From: Scatophagus argus
Taxonomy: Eukaryota; Chordata; Actinopteri; Scatophagidae
Direction of reading: 5' to 3'
DNA: 64,000 nt
NCBI RefSeq assembly: GCF_020382885.2
Contig: NC_058499.1
Coordinates: 6,867,872-6,931,871 of the forward strand
Positions 20,201 to 33,247 of this stretch are shown here, piece after piece (position 1 is the stretch's first letter; the number at the start of each line of letters is the position of its first letter). The position numbers and the translations under genes are program-made. The notes beneath the pieces are model-generated. The model was not told the origin of the DNA. It saw only the letters and a list, made by a program, of their open reading frames with translations, and ran no database searches.

Positions 20201-22560
20201 CCTTGTGTATACTCTCCATGCTTGGAGCATGAGTAAGAGGAAGATGATGAATATTGAAAACATGCTCACGCTTCTGAAACGGATAAATGATTCACATGGA
20301 GAGGGAGCTGCCTTAATTGCTCGGTTGAGAGCCATGTGGGCAGGATGTTCTGCATGAGAACTGAGACGTACTAATATTTTAAAAAAAGGGGAAAGAGCGG
20401 GCAGGGAGAGAGATGGTTGATGTGATGAGGTTTAGAGAGGTAGGCGGCCACTCGAAAGAAAGTTATCCCAGAGGAGAACAAGAATTTCAGAGCTGTTCAC
20501 AATGCATTTTCGGTGTCTGGGTGTTGGTTGTCAGCAGTCTTGAAGTTGCATATCTGATCACTGAATGCCGGTGATGGATACACAATGCAGACATCTGGCT
20601 CAGTCTCCCTCCACTCACCCACTTCCCAATGGCAGCCGAGTTGACAGGCTGACACAGACACATCGCATCGCTGAGCCTTGTGATGTTACCTGCTCACTGG
20701 AGGCATGTCAGCCAGCTCAGCTTCTCAGGCCATTGGCAAAAGTTCACACGCAGCCAGCCATTTTAACTTGACACCCCAGAAGCAGGTATCTGAGAACTTA
20801 ATCAGCTACGATGAGAGTGAGGGGGTCACCTTGATTCCTATCCTGGGAAATCTTAATCGGATGCTTTTTTTTTTTTCTTCTCAAGGTTTGTATTGGCAGG
20901 AGAAAAGAGACCAGGAAGCTAATTTATTTTTTGCTTTGGTAATTGAGTCTGGCACGCATTGCTATCAAAATGTTATCCATTTAAACACTTCAGAGGGAAG
21001 TTGGTCGTGCTTGCTTCAGTCAGTGTAATGTGACGTGAGATGTTTAGTCCAGCTCCCTTGCGTCATGATGAAAAGAGGACTCAAAGATCTCTCAGACTTT
21101 GACATATTGAAGATGAGTCGACGCTTCATTTCTGTGCAAATTGAGGGTGCCTGTGCGGGATTTGGCAGCCTGCTGATATATCTTTCTCAGAGAGATTTGG
21201 ATTTGAAATGAACTCAGGCTTACAGTGACTGAAGAATAATGGAAACTGTGTAGAAGCTATTCCACCTGTGATGTATTTTCACTGTACTTTTTGTTCCACA
21301 GTGAGGTTTGCTGCATGTTGAGTGCCATTTAATTCTGAGGAATTTACCACAGGGTGCAGTTCATTTTTATCCTTGAGTCATTTCACAGTTAATCCTCACA
21401 CTGGCCAATTTACTCCGCCTAGGATCATTTTTAATTATCACCTTTGGTTTACTGCTATGATGTCCAACTGGTTTACGTTAATACGGTAGTTGCGTCAAGT
21501 ATTGGCAGCCTTCTTTTTTATTTTTTGCACGCACGCTGGGCGATTAATTATGAAGCGCTAAATGTGAGCCCCAGCCAGGACTGGTGGGTGACAGATGCAT
21601 GAAGGGTCAGTGCACTGGCAGCAGCTGGAGATGAAGGTCACACCAACCTGAGAGAGCAAACCGGGAAGATAATGTGGCGAACTGAGGAAGACGTGGAGGG
21701 ATGATCTGTGCAAGAGTAACTCTGTAGATAAGATGAATGGTCCTCATGGATCTAGGAAGGAACTCACTGGGAGAGGAGAAAACCTTATTATAAATAGAAT
21801 GTACGTTTAAAATAAAGTGCGCATGTGCTTCAGTGTGTCTCAAACAGACATGCTTGCTTTATTTGCACAAACAGATGATTGGAAAAATATTACAAAGCAA
21901 ACTTTTATTTTTTTTTCCCCACTGGATAGCAGTTGCTGTTTACATAGATTCTGAATTCATGCTACATTTCACATAGTTAAAACACAGATTCTAAATGAAC
22001 TCCTAAGCATTTGAGTGTCTCATCCGATTTACGATTTTAAGTTTCATGAAGTGATAGCAGCTGTGTTGCATCTGCGCCTTGTTTCATTTTATTTCTGGAA
22101 GATTTTTTTTGAAAATATCAGCTTAGAGTTTATTCAATTTTATATTATAGGTTTGAATTTTTTAATTATTATTTTTTTGGTGTGGGGTGGTCCCCTCTTG
22201 ATTGAATGGAGTAAAGACCAAAAACTTGAAATCTTTAGACAGAATGTGCCCCAAAATAGCAATAGCAATAGATCTTGAGGAAGCATATGTTGTCCTTATT
22301 ATCTCTGGCATCTGCTGAAATCTGCTGGCAGCTGGAAGTGGACATGAGGATGGCAGCACTGCTGGAGGTTGGGTGTCTGTCTCTTGGTTGTCTGTTTCAA
22401 TCAATATTAGAAGTGAGGCAAGTGTTTGCAATGAGAACTGGAAAGTATGTTCAGAGATGAACATGTTGTGCATACATACCTGTGCTTGTCAGTGTGACAG
22501 AAGAGAAGACAGACTTTGTTGTCCCAGTTGGAAATTTGCCCTGGACATCACAGAGTTTGC
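17221..22560 (+). other. Probable first intron, first part
   Basis: No coding exon recognised. T-rich and CT-rich tracts recur (17900-17950, 18390-18440, 20860-20885, 21906-21920, 22150-22185). The stretch 18105-18215 is compact and motif-rich and could be a conserved element; this is a guess from texture only. Confidence 0.4.
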
Positions 22561-22569
22561 AGTATAAAA

Positions 22570-22990
22570 TCACAGTGACACAACAATACAAAAAAATACT
22601 TTGATCTAACAGTTGCACATGCCCTAAAACAGAAAAAGGTGCACACGCGGTGCATTATATAACAGTGATGAACAACAAGAGGGACAGCTATAGGACAAAG
22701 TAATGTTTGAAACATGGTTCCTCCTTAGAGGAACTCTGCAGCATCTGCCTGAGGGGAGGAGCTGATCCTCAGGATGGAGAACATCAGTTGGGTCTGAGAT
22801 TGGTTTGTTTTATTTTATTTTTTTGTTTTGAGCTTGTCTGATGATCTTTTATTGAAAAATAGCCTGAGGTGTACAGCCTCAGCAGACATCCCCCACATGG
22901 ACCTTCAGCACCAGTTTGTTGTCCATGTGGATGTTCAGGCACCTGTAGGACTATAATAAATGTCTTTCATTCAGCTGCACTTTCCACAAA
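22570..22990 (-). mobile_element. Possible LINE relic
   Basis: Phrases such as GCAGCATCTGCCTGAGGGGA and, nearby, CCATGTGGATGTTCAGGCAC resemble remnants of fish non-LTR retrotransposons. No reverse transcriptase motif is readable. Orientation is a guess. Confidence 0.3.
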
Positions 22991-23395
22991 CAGCACATTA
23001 CACTTTATTACACTTCATAATGTAGTGGTATTATGAAAATGAAATAATTTCTTTGTCAGTATCATGTCCTTGTCTCTGTTAAATGAGGTGGGTATCGTGG
23101 CCTTTCGGCAGTCTGTGATCCAAGTGGGACTTATTAAAATCTGTTCATACAGCAATTGTTAAAGTTACTGAGAACCTAGTTAAATGCCACTGGCTCTGTT
23201 GCTTCTCATCTGTAAACTGACAGACCGTTTTTACTGCGGCTGTAGTCTCTGCAGCAGTAATAATACTGCCAGAGATACCGCCTTAACCTTAGAGACTGAC
23301 ATTTTGCCGTGACCACCGGTCACTAAAATTTGTGGATGCTAATGTCTGAGGTGGGATTTTTTTTAAAGGTGACAGTAATGTTTTTTAAGATAAGT

Positions 23396-23600
23396 TGATG
23401 TTTTTTTTTTTTTATTGATCCCCATGGGAAAATCAGCTGCCCAGTGCAGCAGAAAAAGAATTTATTAGAGAAAAAGATATGTTGACTATAAGCACAGAAA
23501 CTAATTAAAAAAATGCAATGAAACAGCGAATAGGCATAAAGAGCAAATATCTAATATAACAGTTAAAATAATGCAGATTGGAGGTGAGCTTTGTCACATT
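23396..23600 (-). mobile_element. Possible LINE 3' end, minus strand
   Basis: On the minus strand the sequence ends in CCCATGGGGATCAATAAA and an A-run. This is the style of terminus seen in fish Rex/CR1-type LINEs. The body is too decayed to assign. Confidence 0.35.
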
Positions 23601-26600
23601 TTGTTCTGTTTTTTAAGGCTGATGTTGGACTTTAGTGTGAGACAGGCCTTTACCTTGACATTAACTTTGCTGTGTTGGAGCATTGTGGAGGACTAAAGGC
23701 AGAGGCGCGAGTGTATACCTCTTTGGCTTGGTCTTGATCTACAGGAATGTTAGCTATGCCCGATCAGCCAACCATGTCCCTCGTTCTGAAGCCGTATGGA
23801 AGCACCCACTGCTGATGTGTTTATAACTTCCTGTTTATGTTAACTTGACCATCTCTGAACATACTTTCTGGTTCCCTTGATCAGCCTCTCTTTATTCAAT
23901 CTCCTGTGCTCCATAACTTTCTTTCCTGCTGAGGTTTTTTCTTTTTTTTCAACTTTATTCTTTGTCTTTCTTATTCAGTGTGTCTGCAGTCTACGTGGAT
24001 ATTAATCCTGGTGCCTCAAATCTGCCTGGGGCTCGGAGCTGTCTTCTGAAATGCAGATCTGTGGAGGTGTCATCATAGCTCTATGTCTTGGGTGTCTGTG
24101 CTTGCCCCCCAGCCTCACTCTCCTATTCACGCAGCTGTGATGACATACATTATTCCTCACTGACTCATCTGGGCATCCTCTAAGCTGCCCAGTTTTGCTA
24201 ACTTTTCCGGCAAAAAGATGAAGTTGTTAGATTTTATGCTGATGTCTGCGAATCACGTAGACGCTGCATTTGCGTTTTTCTGCCTTCTCCCTTCTCTTCC
24301 CTAATCTGTATACAGTTGGTCAGACATGTGATGGTCATGCAGATAACTTGACTTTGTTGCACAATTTATTTTTGTCCTGTGACACTCTGCTTCACCACTG
24401 CTCCCCTTTTCACAGATCTGTGTTTACTGTTACTCCACACTGGGGATTTGGCCTCTAACTAAGGCAAATGACAGGCCTATGAGAAATGACATCAGAGTCT
24501 CAGCCACATGACCCTGTAAGAATACCTAAATATTTACAGGCCCTCATAACACATGCTCGCCTACCACTCAGCCTCCCATTTGTTCAGCTTGTAAGTTTTT
24601 AAACTCAGCCCTGTGGTCGCTTTCTTCTGCCATAGCTGCATCTATTCTGCGTCCTGTCTGGGCTGATCCCGCGTCATTGATCCCTCTGTGAAACTGGGCT
24701 CTTTAATTACAGTCATTAGCTGGAGTAGATCTGCTGCTGGGGTTAGAGAACCTTATTGCCAAGACCTTGTCTCGTTCCTCCCCACACAGCCAACGGCCTA
24801 ATGCTGCTTGCTAGAGTGTTCCCTGAAATCAAGCTGCAGTTACAATGTTTGCTGAAAACACGCTGCCAAATTGATCCCCAAATCACACGAGTCTCACCAG
24901 GAGAAATTTTTGTCTTCCACTCATCCTCCGTCAGTTGGATACGGAGGAGAAGTGTGCAGCAATCCGGTGACATATTGAGGCAAAGTGGAGTGTAAGAGGT
25001 CATGTCATGTACCATTGTTTGCTTATTCGTGGACTGGTGCCGACTGAGCTCCATTAAGATCTCTCTGTATTCCTCCCTGTTGAGAGATGTATGGTACACT
25101 TCCTCTGACATGTCAGGCCACCTCTTCTTCATCCTCCTCCTCCTCCTTAGTCTCCCTTAGTCAGTGTTTTTATTTTTAACCAGGTTCTGTTTCACTTCCA
25201 ATCTGTTTTTGTCTGCCGTCAGGATGTCATCATGCATTCCTCTTGTGTGTTGTTTAATTAGTCATATTGAGTTGGTCCTCTTTTGAGTAATGGAAAAAAT
25301 TTAACTCACATCTTTGTTCCCACTGGGTTCTTATGTGTCTCTGCACCCTCTGACTTGAAAACAAATCATTTTCCCCCTTGAGCAGCATGTTAAAACCACA
25401 CATCTGTTCTGCACAGAAGATACAAACAAAACAAATCCTAATTACCAAAAACCAGAGAGATTATTAAATATGGTGTAATTCCAAGCGATAAACTTTCTGC
25501 GTAGGAAATCTGATTAGACCTGATTAAAGTGACTTAGTATTTCATCTGCATCTGCATTGTTGTGATACACAGGATCTTTGTCAGACCTGACCTTGATTAA
25601 AACTGTGACTGTTTTCATCTTCAGTAGACCAACATTTGAGAAGCTGGTGATGGTGATGTGTTCTTGCTATATGAAAATCACGAACATAGCAGCGTGCCGT
25701 AAACTTTGATGAAACGGAGAAGAGATGAGATGTGGTGGAAAACCACTGTCTGGTTCCTCATGCTGTGGAACACCAGTGAAATGGTTGGGGTCAGAGTGGG
25801 GTTTTAGGTGTCAAAGCCCCACGGCTGTATGACTGCATGAATATAGTCCTACCTTTGTCTAATGGCTCGCACCTCATGTTGGCTGATGTTGATGTTAGTA
25901 ACGGAACACAAGCTAAGCGAGGCTCTGTATTTCAGGGCATTATTAGCAGCTGCAGACCACCCGAGGAGCCTAGACAAATAAAAATCCCATTTCCTCTCTT
26001 TCCATTGGTGGTATTAAGAGCTGAGGATTGTGCTGTTGCCTGAGTGGCAATGAAAAAGCCACTCAGTGTGTGAGCAGTTAAAGCTCTCTCAGCACAGCGA
26101 GGGTGAAGCCTGCCTTCTGTATGCATCACCCCAGCCAACTTGATCGATTCGCTGTTTGCTCTGTCTTGTCTAAGTGCGAGCTCACACTGCCCACTCTGCC
26201 CACAGAAAATAATTCGGACTTGACCGGCGCAACCTGCTTCCCCGATGCCTCTACAGCACACATGAGCACGCACACAGTTGCTCAAATACAGTGAGTCCAC
26301 ATACAGTCTGTCTTTCAGCCTGAGGGAGCTGGATAGCCCATACGTGGACCCATGAATTCCTCATAACACAATCTGTTGGCTGATCAATAATTCAATTCTA
26401 TCTGTGAGCAAGCATGTCTGGATCCAATCTCACCTGCACCTCCCCTAGCCTTCTCTTAACAAAGTGGGTGTTGTGTCCTTGAGTTGAGCTTGGCTTATGT
26501 CAGTGTGGTTCTTTGTGTCCTCGTGTGTGCTGATTAGCTTGCCTTAGTTAGTTCTCGGGCAGTGCTTGTTCTAGTCCATCGCTGTGTATCCACTTCCCCC

Positions 26601-26813
26601 AGTGCATGCTTGTAAACGCATGAGGGCCCTTGGCCATCGTGGATTACACAGCCTTCATTATTTCAACTGTGTACATCTCTCGTGTCTTTGTTTCCGCAGC
26701 TCTGTGTGTGTGTGTGAGAGAGAGACGTGGAAGTGTCTGTCTACAGTCGTGCAGAGTTGCGCGTGTGGATGTGTGTGTGTCTGAGCTTATGCGTGATCCG
26801 TCTCTCCCTTCAG

Positions 26814-26851
26814 GCGGCTAGACGAATCAAAGGCATGGATCTCATTAAAAG
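26814..26851 (+). other. Candidate micro-exon, unrecognised
   Basis: A strong acceptor (CCGTCTCTCCCTTCAG) precedes 38 nt that read AARRIKGMDLIK in one frame, and a donor (AAAAG then gtatag) follows. The splice signals are good but the peptide is too short to identify. It could equally be a conserved non-coding segment. Confidence 0.15.
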
Positions 26852-28424
26852 GTATAGAGCCTGTGGAGAGGTCAGCAGCTAAGTTCTCTGATTAGTGAGC
26901 TCCGGCGGGCTGCCTGGGTGCTGTGTTTGGCGGTGGCAGTGAGGGAGTCCCCTCATCAACATGCCTCTCATCCCTCTCTAGTACACACCTGGGGGGGGGC
27001 AATGGGCCTAACACTCTTTCTCATTGCAAGCCTCAGCCTCGTCTGACAGGGTCAAGGACAACACACAGGGGTGCAGATTTACCCCCACTCCCCATCATCT
27101 GGCCCTCACCGTTTCCCCTACTTTCTCACATCACAGCCTAATGGGCTGCTAGTTTCAGTTCTGTTTTTATCCCTCTTTGAGTGTTTTATCAAAGTCCACA
27201 TTCACTTTCCATCCCAGTGACAGCCTGCATATCAGACTGCACCAATAGCCCGACAAGCAGCTTTCTGGGTCGTTAGTAACTCATTCCAGGGCCCGAACTC
27301 CTGTCAGAGCCAGCGACCATGAACCGGGGATGACTTTCAGCCAAGGGCAAAGTGTATGTGCGAGTGAGTTAGAGAGACAGGACTCTTCTGAAGACTTTAG
27401 ACAGTTTCTCCCTTTCCTCTGAATGGCTTTTCTCTTTACTCTCACTGTCTCATGTGCCTCTCAGTTTAATGCCCTTCCAGATAAAACAACGGCAGTAAAC
27501 TTCCTCTTTGTTTCTCCCTCTCTCCTTTTCCCGCTGATAACCACGCTATCTAAAAGTAGGCCCTGGCAGCACTCCCTGACTGTTCACTCGCCCCACTCCA
27601 CACCCCATCCCCTTCCTCTCTCCCGGTATGTTAGGTTGTATTGTATGTAATCTGTTGATGGGGGGTGGGGGGAGGGTGTGCTTGCTTTATTCTTTCTTTT
27701 TTTTTAAATTTTCCTTTTCTTTTCTGGGCCCGCCAGGGGACGGGATGGTGGGAGCGATTGCGGGTGGAGGGGACTGGCGCGTATCTGCTGACTGTCAGTT
27801 CCATTTAGTGTGCTGTCCTCAACTGCCTCTCCTATACGCCCAGACCCGGCTTTCACTAAGCCAAGGTCCCCTTTTGTTCAGTGTCCAACCTTTCTAATCC
27901 ACAAGGCCTTCAGTCCACACAGATATGCTGTAGTAATTACAGGGCACTTATTTTCTGTAAACTTTTCCTACATGAGGATTCAGATCATTTTTGAAGCTTA
28001 TTTTTGTTGCAATACAGAATTTGTCAGAAGGGTTTTCTGTTTGTTGGTGTAAGACTTTGGCATCAATCCCCCCCCACCTCCCCAAAAGAACAGAGAGGCC
28101 TGGAGTCACAACACTCCACACACTGCTTCGTAGCTTCCGCTGCCTCTCTCCGTTCGCGGTCTCTGTCCCTCAATCAATTAATAAAGCTTGACATTTATTG
28201 GAGAAAACAAATAAAAGTGCTTGGTTTGGGGATTGTCTCATATGCAAACCTCGCTCCCATTTTTTGTGTTTGTTTACATATCATTGAACGTCCTGATCCC
28301 CGGACGACAGCACGCTGCCAAAAACACAGGCCTCAAAGGAATATAATTTAACGCTGTGCAAGTGCCTTTCTAAAGGGCAGTGCTGCGCCTCTGGTTGTCG
28401 AAGTCTGTTTAGCAGAATAATCAG

Positions 28425-28560
28425 TGCTTTAATTAACAAAAGTCAGTTCAGAATATCAATTATAGTTTTGCTTTATCTGCAGTCATGTCACACCAAGAAA
28501 CAATTATGACTGATTGTGAGTTTCTATTGTCTCTTGTTGGTGATAATTAGTTACTTTTTT
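28425..28560. promoter_or_regulatory. Candidate enhancer: homeodomain-motif cluster
   Basis: Within about 130 bp there are TTAATTAAC, CAATTATAG, CAATTATGAC and GATAATTAG, all homeodomain-type cores. Dense AT-rich homeodomain sites are typical of developmental enhancers in long introns, but conservation was not tested. Confidence 0.25.
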
Positions 28561-28874
28561 GCTTATAAATCACACTTTTTTCCCCATGAATAACCTCCCC
28601 CACTGCCCTCCGCTCTCATTTGCGATTTCATTTTCTTTTTTTATATTAATGAGTGGCCTTAAGCTCAAATCATGAGTTTCAGAGTCAGTCATCGAGTGTG
28701 CTCTGTTGAATAGAGATGGCAGTGTGTTTTCATTCGGAGAGCCTTAGGGGCCCGCTAGCATTTTCTCTCAGTCTCATCCCAGTCCAAACACGCTCCTCGT
28801 TCTGGTACGACAAACATCTTTCACCACGGCGCTCGCTCAAACTTGAGCTGAGTCTTGATGGCACACAATCACCT

Positions 28875-28898
28875 CACACACACACACACACACACACA
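28875..28898. repeat. (CA)12 microsatellite
   Basis: Uninterrupted CA dinucleotides. Confidence 0.95.
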
Positions 28899-30237
28899 AC
28901 TTCATACAGTTACATTTTAATACACTTTCCCTGTCAGTCTCTTTTCTGTGCTCTCCATTTATCTTCCTCTCATTATTAAATATCATCACTGAAACACTCT
29001 TCCCTGCAAGTCTCAGAATACCAGGCTCTGGGGTTCTTCTTCTTTGCCCGCCTGGGGTAATGACATGGTTGTGGCCTTCACTGTGGTCGCCGTAAAACAA
29101 CAGCTTCTCTACAAAACCACACCTTTTTTGTCTGCATATGTTGGGTGATGGAGTGTGTGTTGTCATCTGGAGATGTGCCATCAGCCTGCAGTCACACAAC
29201 CATCACCCTTAACCTCCCACAGCAGACTATAACCAGTGTTTTGTTTCTCCTCATCTCTTTTCTGTTTCATCCCTTAGTTCTTTACTGTCTAACCAAAACA
29301 ATCCTCTTGTTTTCACTTTTTGGAAATCGTCATGCTTGATTGTCACAGAGACATGACCAGGGGTTTGGTTCTCTTCCAGTTAGTGCAGACTTCTTTGCAT
29401 TTGCCAGTTGGCCCGTCCAGAATGGGTAAAGGGTGCAGTGGAGCCAATTATAGCAATGGGTTTTGTGTGCAGTAAGCGTAGCGTGGCAGTAGTGGGTGTG
29501 ATTGGTTTTTAATGGCACTGAGACACACTGAGACACAGTCACAGATGTAAAGGCTTGTTGTTTTTGGTGATTGCAATGGTCAGTATGTGATAGGTGGGCC
29601 AGCAGAGCACAGTCCACTTGAATCTGTGACTGATTGTTAGAATCAAGCACCACTCTAAACCAGATGGTTTCCCACCAGTATTTTAAATCACTTTTCTTTT
29701 TGTCCCACGGATTTGTAATTGAAATTAGAGACACATCACTCAGATTTTCCTGCAAAACCCAAAATGCAATAAAAGGCCTGTGCTGTTGGGGTTAAGTGCC
29801 TGTGCCACCATCCGTAAGTCACATTGCCCACAAGCTTTGTTTGGTAGTTAAATCCAAGCACTAAGTGGAAAAAGAGAATTAAATATCCCTGATTTTCATT
29901 TCCTGCACGCATAATTGATGCGTTAGTTGTTTGCTTGTTCACAGTGGGGGTTGAAAGCAAAGACTCATCCCCTGGAAAATATTCTTAGCATGTCATCTCT
30001 GGAGTAATGAAAGTGTCCCTTCTTCCCTGTCTTTGGAGCCAGTGTGTGATCCTGCATCAGGCTTAGGGCTGTACAGTAAATTATATGGCTCGTCATTAGC
30101 TAGATCTAGGTCTGTTCATACGGCTGGCCCCTTCTGATAGCTAAAATGTTTTCTGCTTATTAACCATACTGTCATATGCTCTTTTGTAAGGATGCACATT
30201 AATCTAAATTCACACCAGTTCATTGAAATTCTTCACA

Positions 30238-30256
30238 GCAGTTCACAGTGAACTGC
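30238..30256. repeat. Perfect 19-bp inverted repeat
   Basis: GCAGTTCAC and GTGAACTGC flank a single A. It can be read as two AGTTCA half-sites facing each other with 3-bp spacing, similar in layout to a nuclear-receptor element. It is too short for a microRNA precursor. Confidence 0.5.
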
Positions 30257-33099
30257 AAGAGGTCTGATCAGCTAAGAAATGAATGAGAGAGTGCCAGCGC
30301 ACTATTTTTGCTTAGCTCAGTGTAGACTATCGAAGAAGTGATTTGTATTCGTGCAGCCTTGCCATCTCCTGCCCTGTTTGCAGTAGCCAATCTGGACAAG
30401 GGGTTGTTATCAGAGGGTCTGAATGAAACAGCTGCCTAGCACTCTTCACCACGGCTCTGCTCAAGTCCTTCTACGCCTTTGAAAATGTCGTGTTTTGCCC
30501 GTTGTGTCAGACACACAGCTCGTTAATGGCTCCTGGCCCTGATCCAACCTTATCCCACATTCTGAACCTGGCTTCTGTTGAATCGGGCCCCTCTTACAAC
30601 TGGGAGACTTACCTGGATCATGCCAGCAAGCAGCCAGCTTCTGCTGGGAAACAGTTTTCCACAGTGGTTGAGGCACTCGGAGGATAAGCCCTACCCCGTG
30701 CACTGCTCTGAGAGGGGATGGCTAGCACCTGCCACTGCTAACACGCTAGTATTTTGTGACGAGGGGGTTTCAGCAAAGCCCTGTGGGAAGCCACACTGAA
30801 TTTTCCCTTCACAAACGAGCCTAGTCACAGTGAAATGGCCTTTTCTACTGTTTTGGCTGTGCCCTTTCCATGCCCTTGACTCAGGGAACTGCTATTGAAA
30901 TCAAGTGCACGTACAGACTTGTCAGCTCCATGTAGCCACTAGCAGCTAGCCTTAGTACATCACCCTTATCTGTGATGTCACTTGCTTCCTCCCCTCTCCA
31001 TGCTTGTCTAAGCCAGGTCATATGCCATCCCCTCACCCTACCCCCCCTCTCTAGAACTGACTGTTTGACTGTAATGCAGCCTAAGCTTTTCACTGAGAAG
31101 GGCATTAGCCTATATTTGTGGGCATGGGCACTTTGTCATCCAGACCTGGGAATGGCTGCTCCAGATGGGTGATTAGTCACTACTGTGTGTATAAGTCTGA
31201 GCTGCCGGTGTGTACGTGACCCTAGATCTGTGTGATTACAAGAAGATGAGTCTGACAGCCTAAATGAAGATAAAACACAGGTGCTTGTGTTGTTTCATGT
31301 CATGCGTTTTCACATGTGTATGTGTGCAGAGATGTGTGGTTCTGTGTGTTTATCATCTAATAGCCACCCCCCCCCAACCCCGTACTCATATCCCCAATGC
31401 GATCTCATCTCTAGTTCTGACTCGGCCAGATAGGCTTCCATCAGCGCTTTGGAGTGCAGCTCTCATGCCTGTAGGCTGCCGTAATCATAGCTATTGCAAA
31501 AAAAAAAAAAAAGCCCAGCTGTTTGCTCACAAAGTATGAGAATGAAAAGTGGAGAGGAGGAAGAAGAGGAGGATGAAAGTGTCACCTGTTTTCTATTGTA
31601 CAGCTGCAGTCTCATACAATTTCACGAAGCAGACCTAACAAAAGCAAGAACACGTGCACCATGAAAGATTAATTGGTTGCTGTTAGCTCTAAATCTCATC
31701 ATCACCTGCAGCAGAGAAGGTAGGGAATACAGAAATGAAACGTGTTGCCTGGTTTTGGCAAGGATAATAAGGAGCCGGGGGGAAAGGCGTTTTTCTCTCT
31801 CTGGCCGCTGGCTGACAAAAAGTTTCCAAAGCCGAGCACACCGAAGTTATAAACTGAAGCTGAGATGCTGTTGTTTTGTGTTCACCTGGTCTAGTTAGCA
31901 GTGTGACAGCTCATCAGCTGGCGTTGAGTGCACTGTGGACATGGTTAACGGCCCATTTAGAGGTGCGTGCGCGCATGCATGCGTTGGCAACAAGTGTGTA
32001 ACATTATGCGTGTGTGGTACACCACTGTCCAGACACATCTGCCTGGCTTTAATTAGTTTTGCCTGGCACAGGGACCCACCAGACTCTCTGGTGTTTAATA
32101 ACGACCTAGACAGTGGGCATTTATCAAGGTCTGAATACAGCTGAAGGATTGTTCATTCATTTAGCAAAAATCACTTTAAAGTGATTATGCTCTTTTTATT
32201 TTCTGAAGCCAGTTGCAAAGAAGCTCCTCTTTACCCCGCATGCTGGGGCATGTTGAAACACAAATCCTCTCTGCTGCGCATATTTCTGCCCCTTTCAGTC
32301 CTCTCATTTCCTTCCCCTTTCCTGTATTCTCACTTTTTGTTGTCAGTCACTGTTTTAATATGTCATGCCTTATGACCCAAATTTCCAGGCCCTTAAATGC
32401 TTCCAGAGCACTTCCTCTGCCTTGTCCCCCTCTCTGCTGCTTTTGATCAGAGCCATCGTAGTGCGAAGTGTCTCTGTCGGAGAGACGGAGGCTGTGTTTC
32501 GTTGTTTCCTCAATCAGAATTAGTAAGCGGTCCTCAGGAGCAAACAAAGGCCTTCTAAATGCCTCCTCCTTCAAAATGTCTCTGTCCTCCCCTCTCTTGA
32601 CTGCAGTGGTTTCTAATCAGGGCAGGAGATTTTCTGTGATGAACCAATATGAATTGACAGACACCCTCCCCTCCTTAAACCTGTCTTTTCCCACTTCTTC
32701 CCCTCCATCCCTTCACATCTGTGAATGTTACCTGACGGGACTCATTTGTCAGCCCCCTCTCCAGCCTCTCTCTTTCTGTCTGCTTGCCTCAGCCACCTGA
32801 TCCCTCCCTCCTGTTGTTCCGCCAGTGCCAACAGAGCTGAAGAGTCTGCTGTGTGTGTGTTTGAGAGGTCGGCGAGTCTGAAGAGACGGGAACTAAACTG
32901 AGCAGAGCTGAGGTGCATACAGGTGCAGCTCCTCTTGCAGCCCGAGGGATAGCTGTCAAAGTTGCTTCATTTTGGCCCTCTTCTTTTGTGTCACCCCCAC
33001 TGGGGAGATTGTATGTCTTACTCTAGTCTTATTTAGGTGTAGCTAAGCATTCTTTCAGGACAGGGTGGCCCCAAGAGGCATAGTATCCTCAGGGAGCAT

Positions 33100-33247
33100 C
33101 CCTCCAGCTGTTGCTCCAGCTGTTGCTCCTCATCAGTCTTGAACTTCTGTGCTTTTATACTGTATGAATATTGTTTTTGTTATTATCTCTGACTTACTAC
33201 AAGGACAATTTCCCCATCAGGGATAATAAAGATTTCTACTACTACTG
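33100..33247 (+). mobile_element. LINE 3' tail (Rex/CR1-like)
   Basis: The sequence ends ATTTCCCCATCAGGGATAAT plus AAAG and then a (TAC)n-like tail, a familiar fish LINE terminus. Only the tail is present. Confidence 0.4.

Larger units (their letters stand above)
23600..33090 (+). other. Probable first intron, middle part
   Basis: No recognised coding exon. Contents listed separately are a possible micro-exon (26814-26851), a CA repeat (28875-28898), a homeodomain-motif cluster (28425-28560), an inverted repeat (30238-30256) and A- or C-runs near 31370 and 31500. TG-rich sequence at 26700-26785 explains a long but meaningless open frame. Confidence 0.4.

Noticed and set aside
30230-30270. 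microRNA hairpin
   Set aside because: The stem is only 9 bp with a one-base centre; no precursor-length fold seen.
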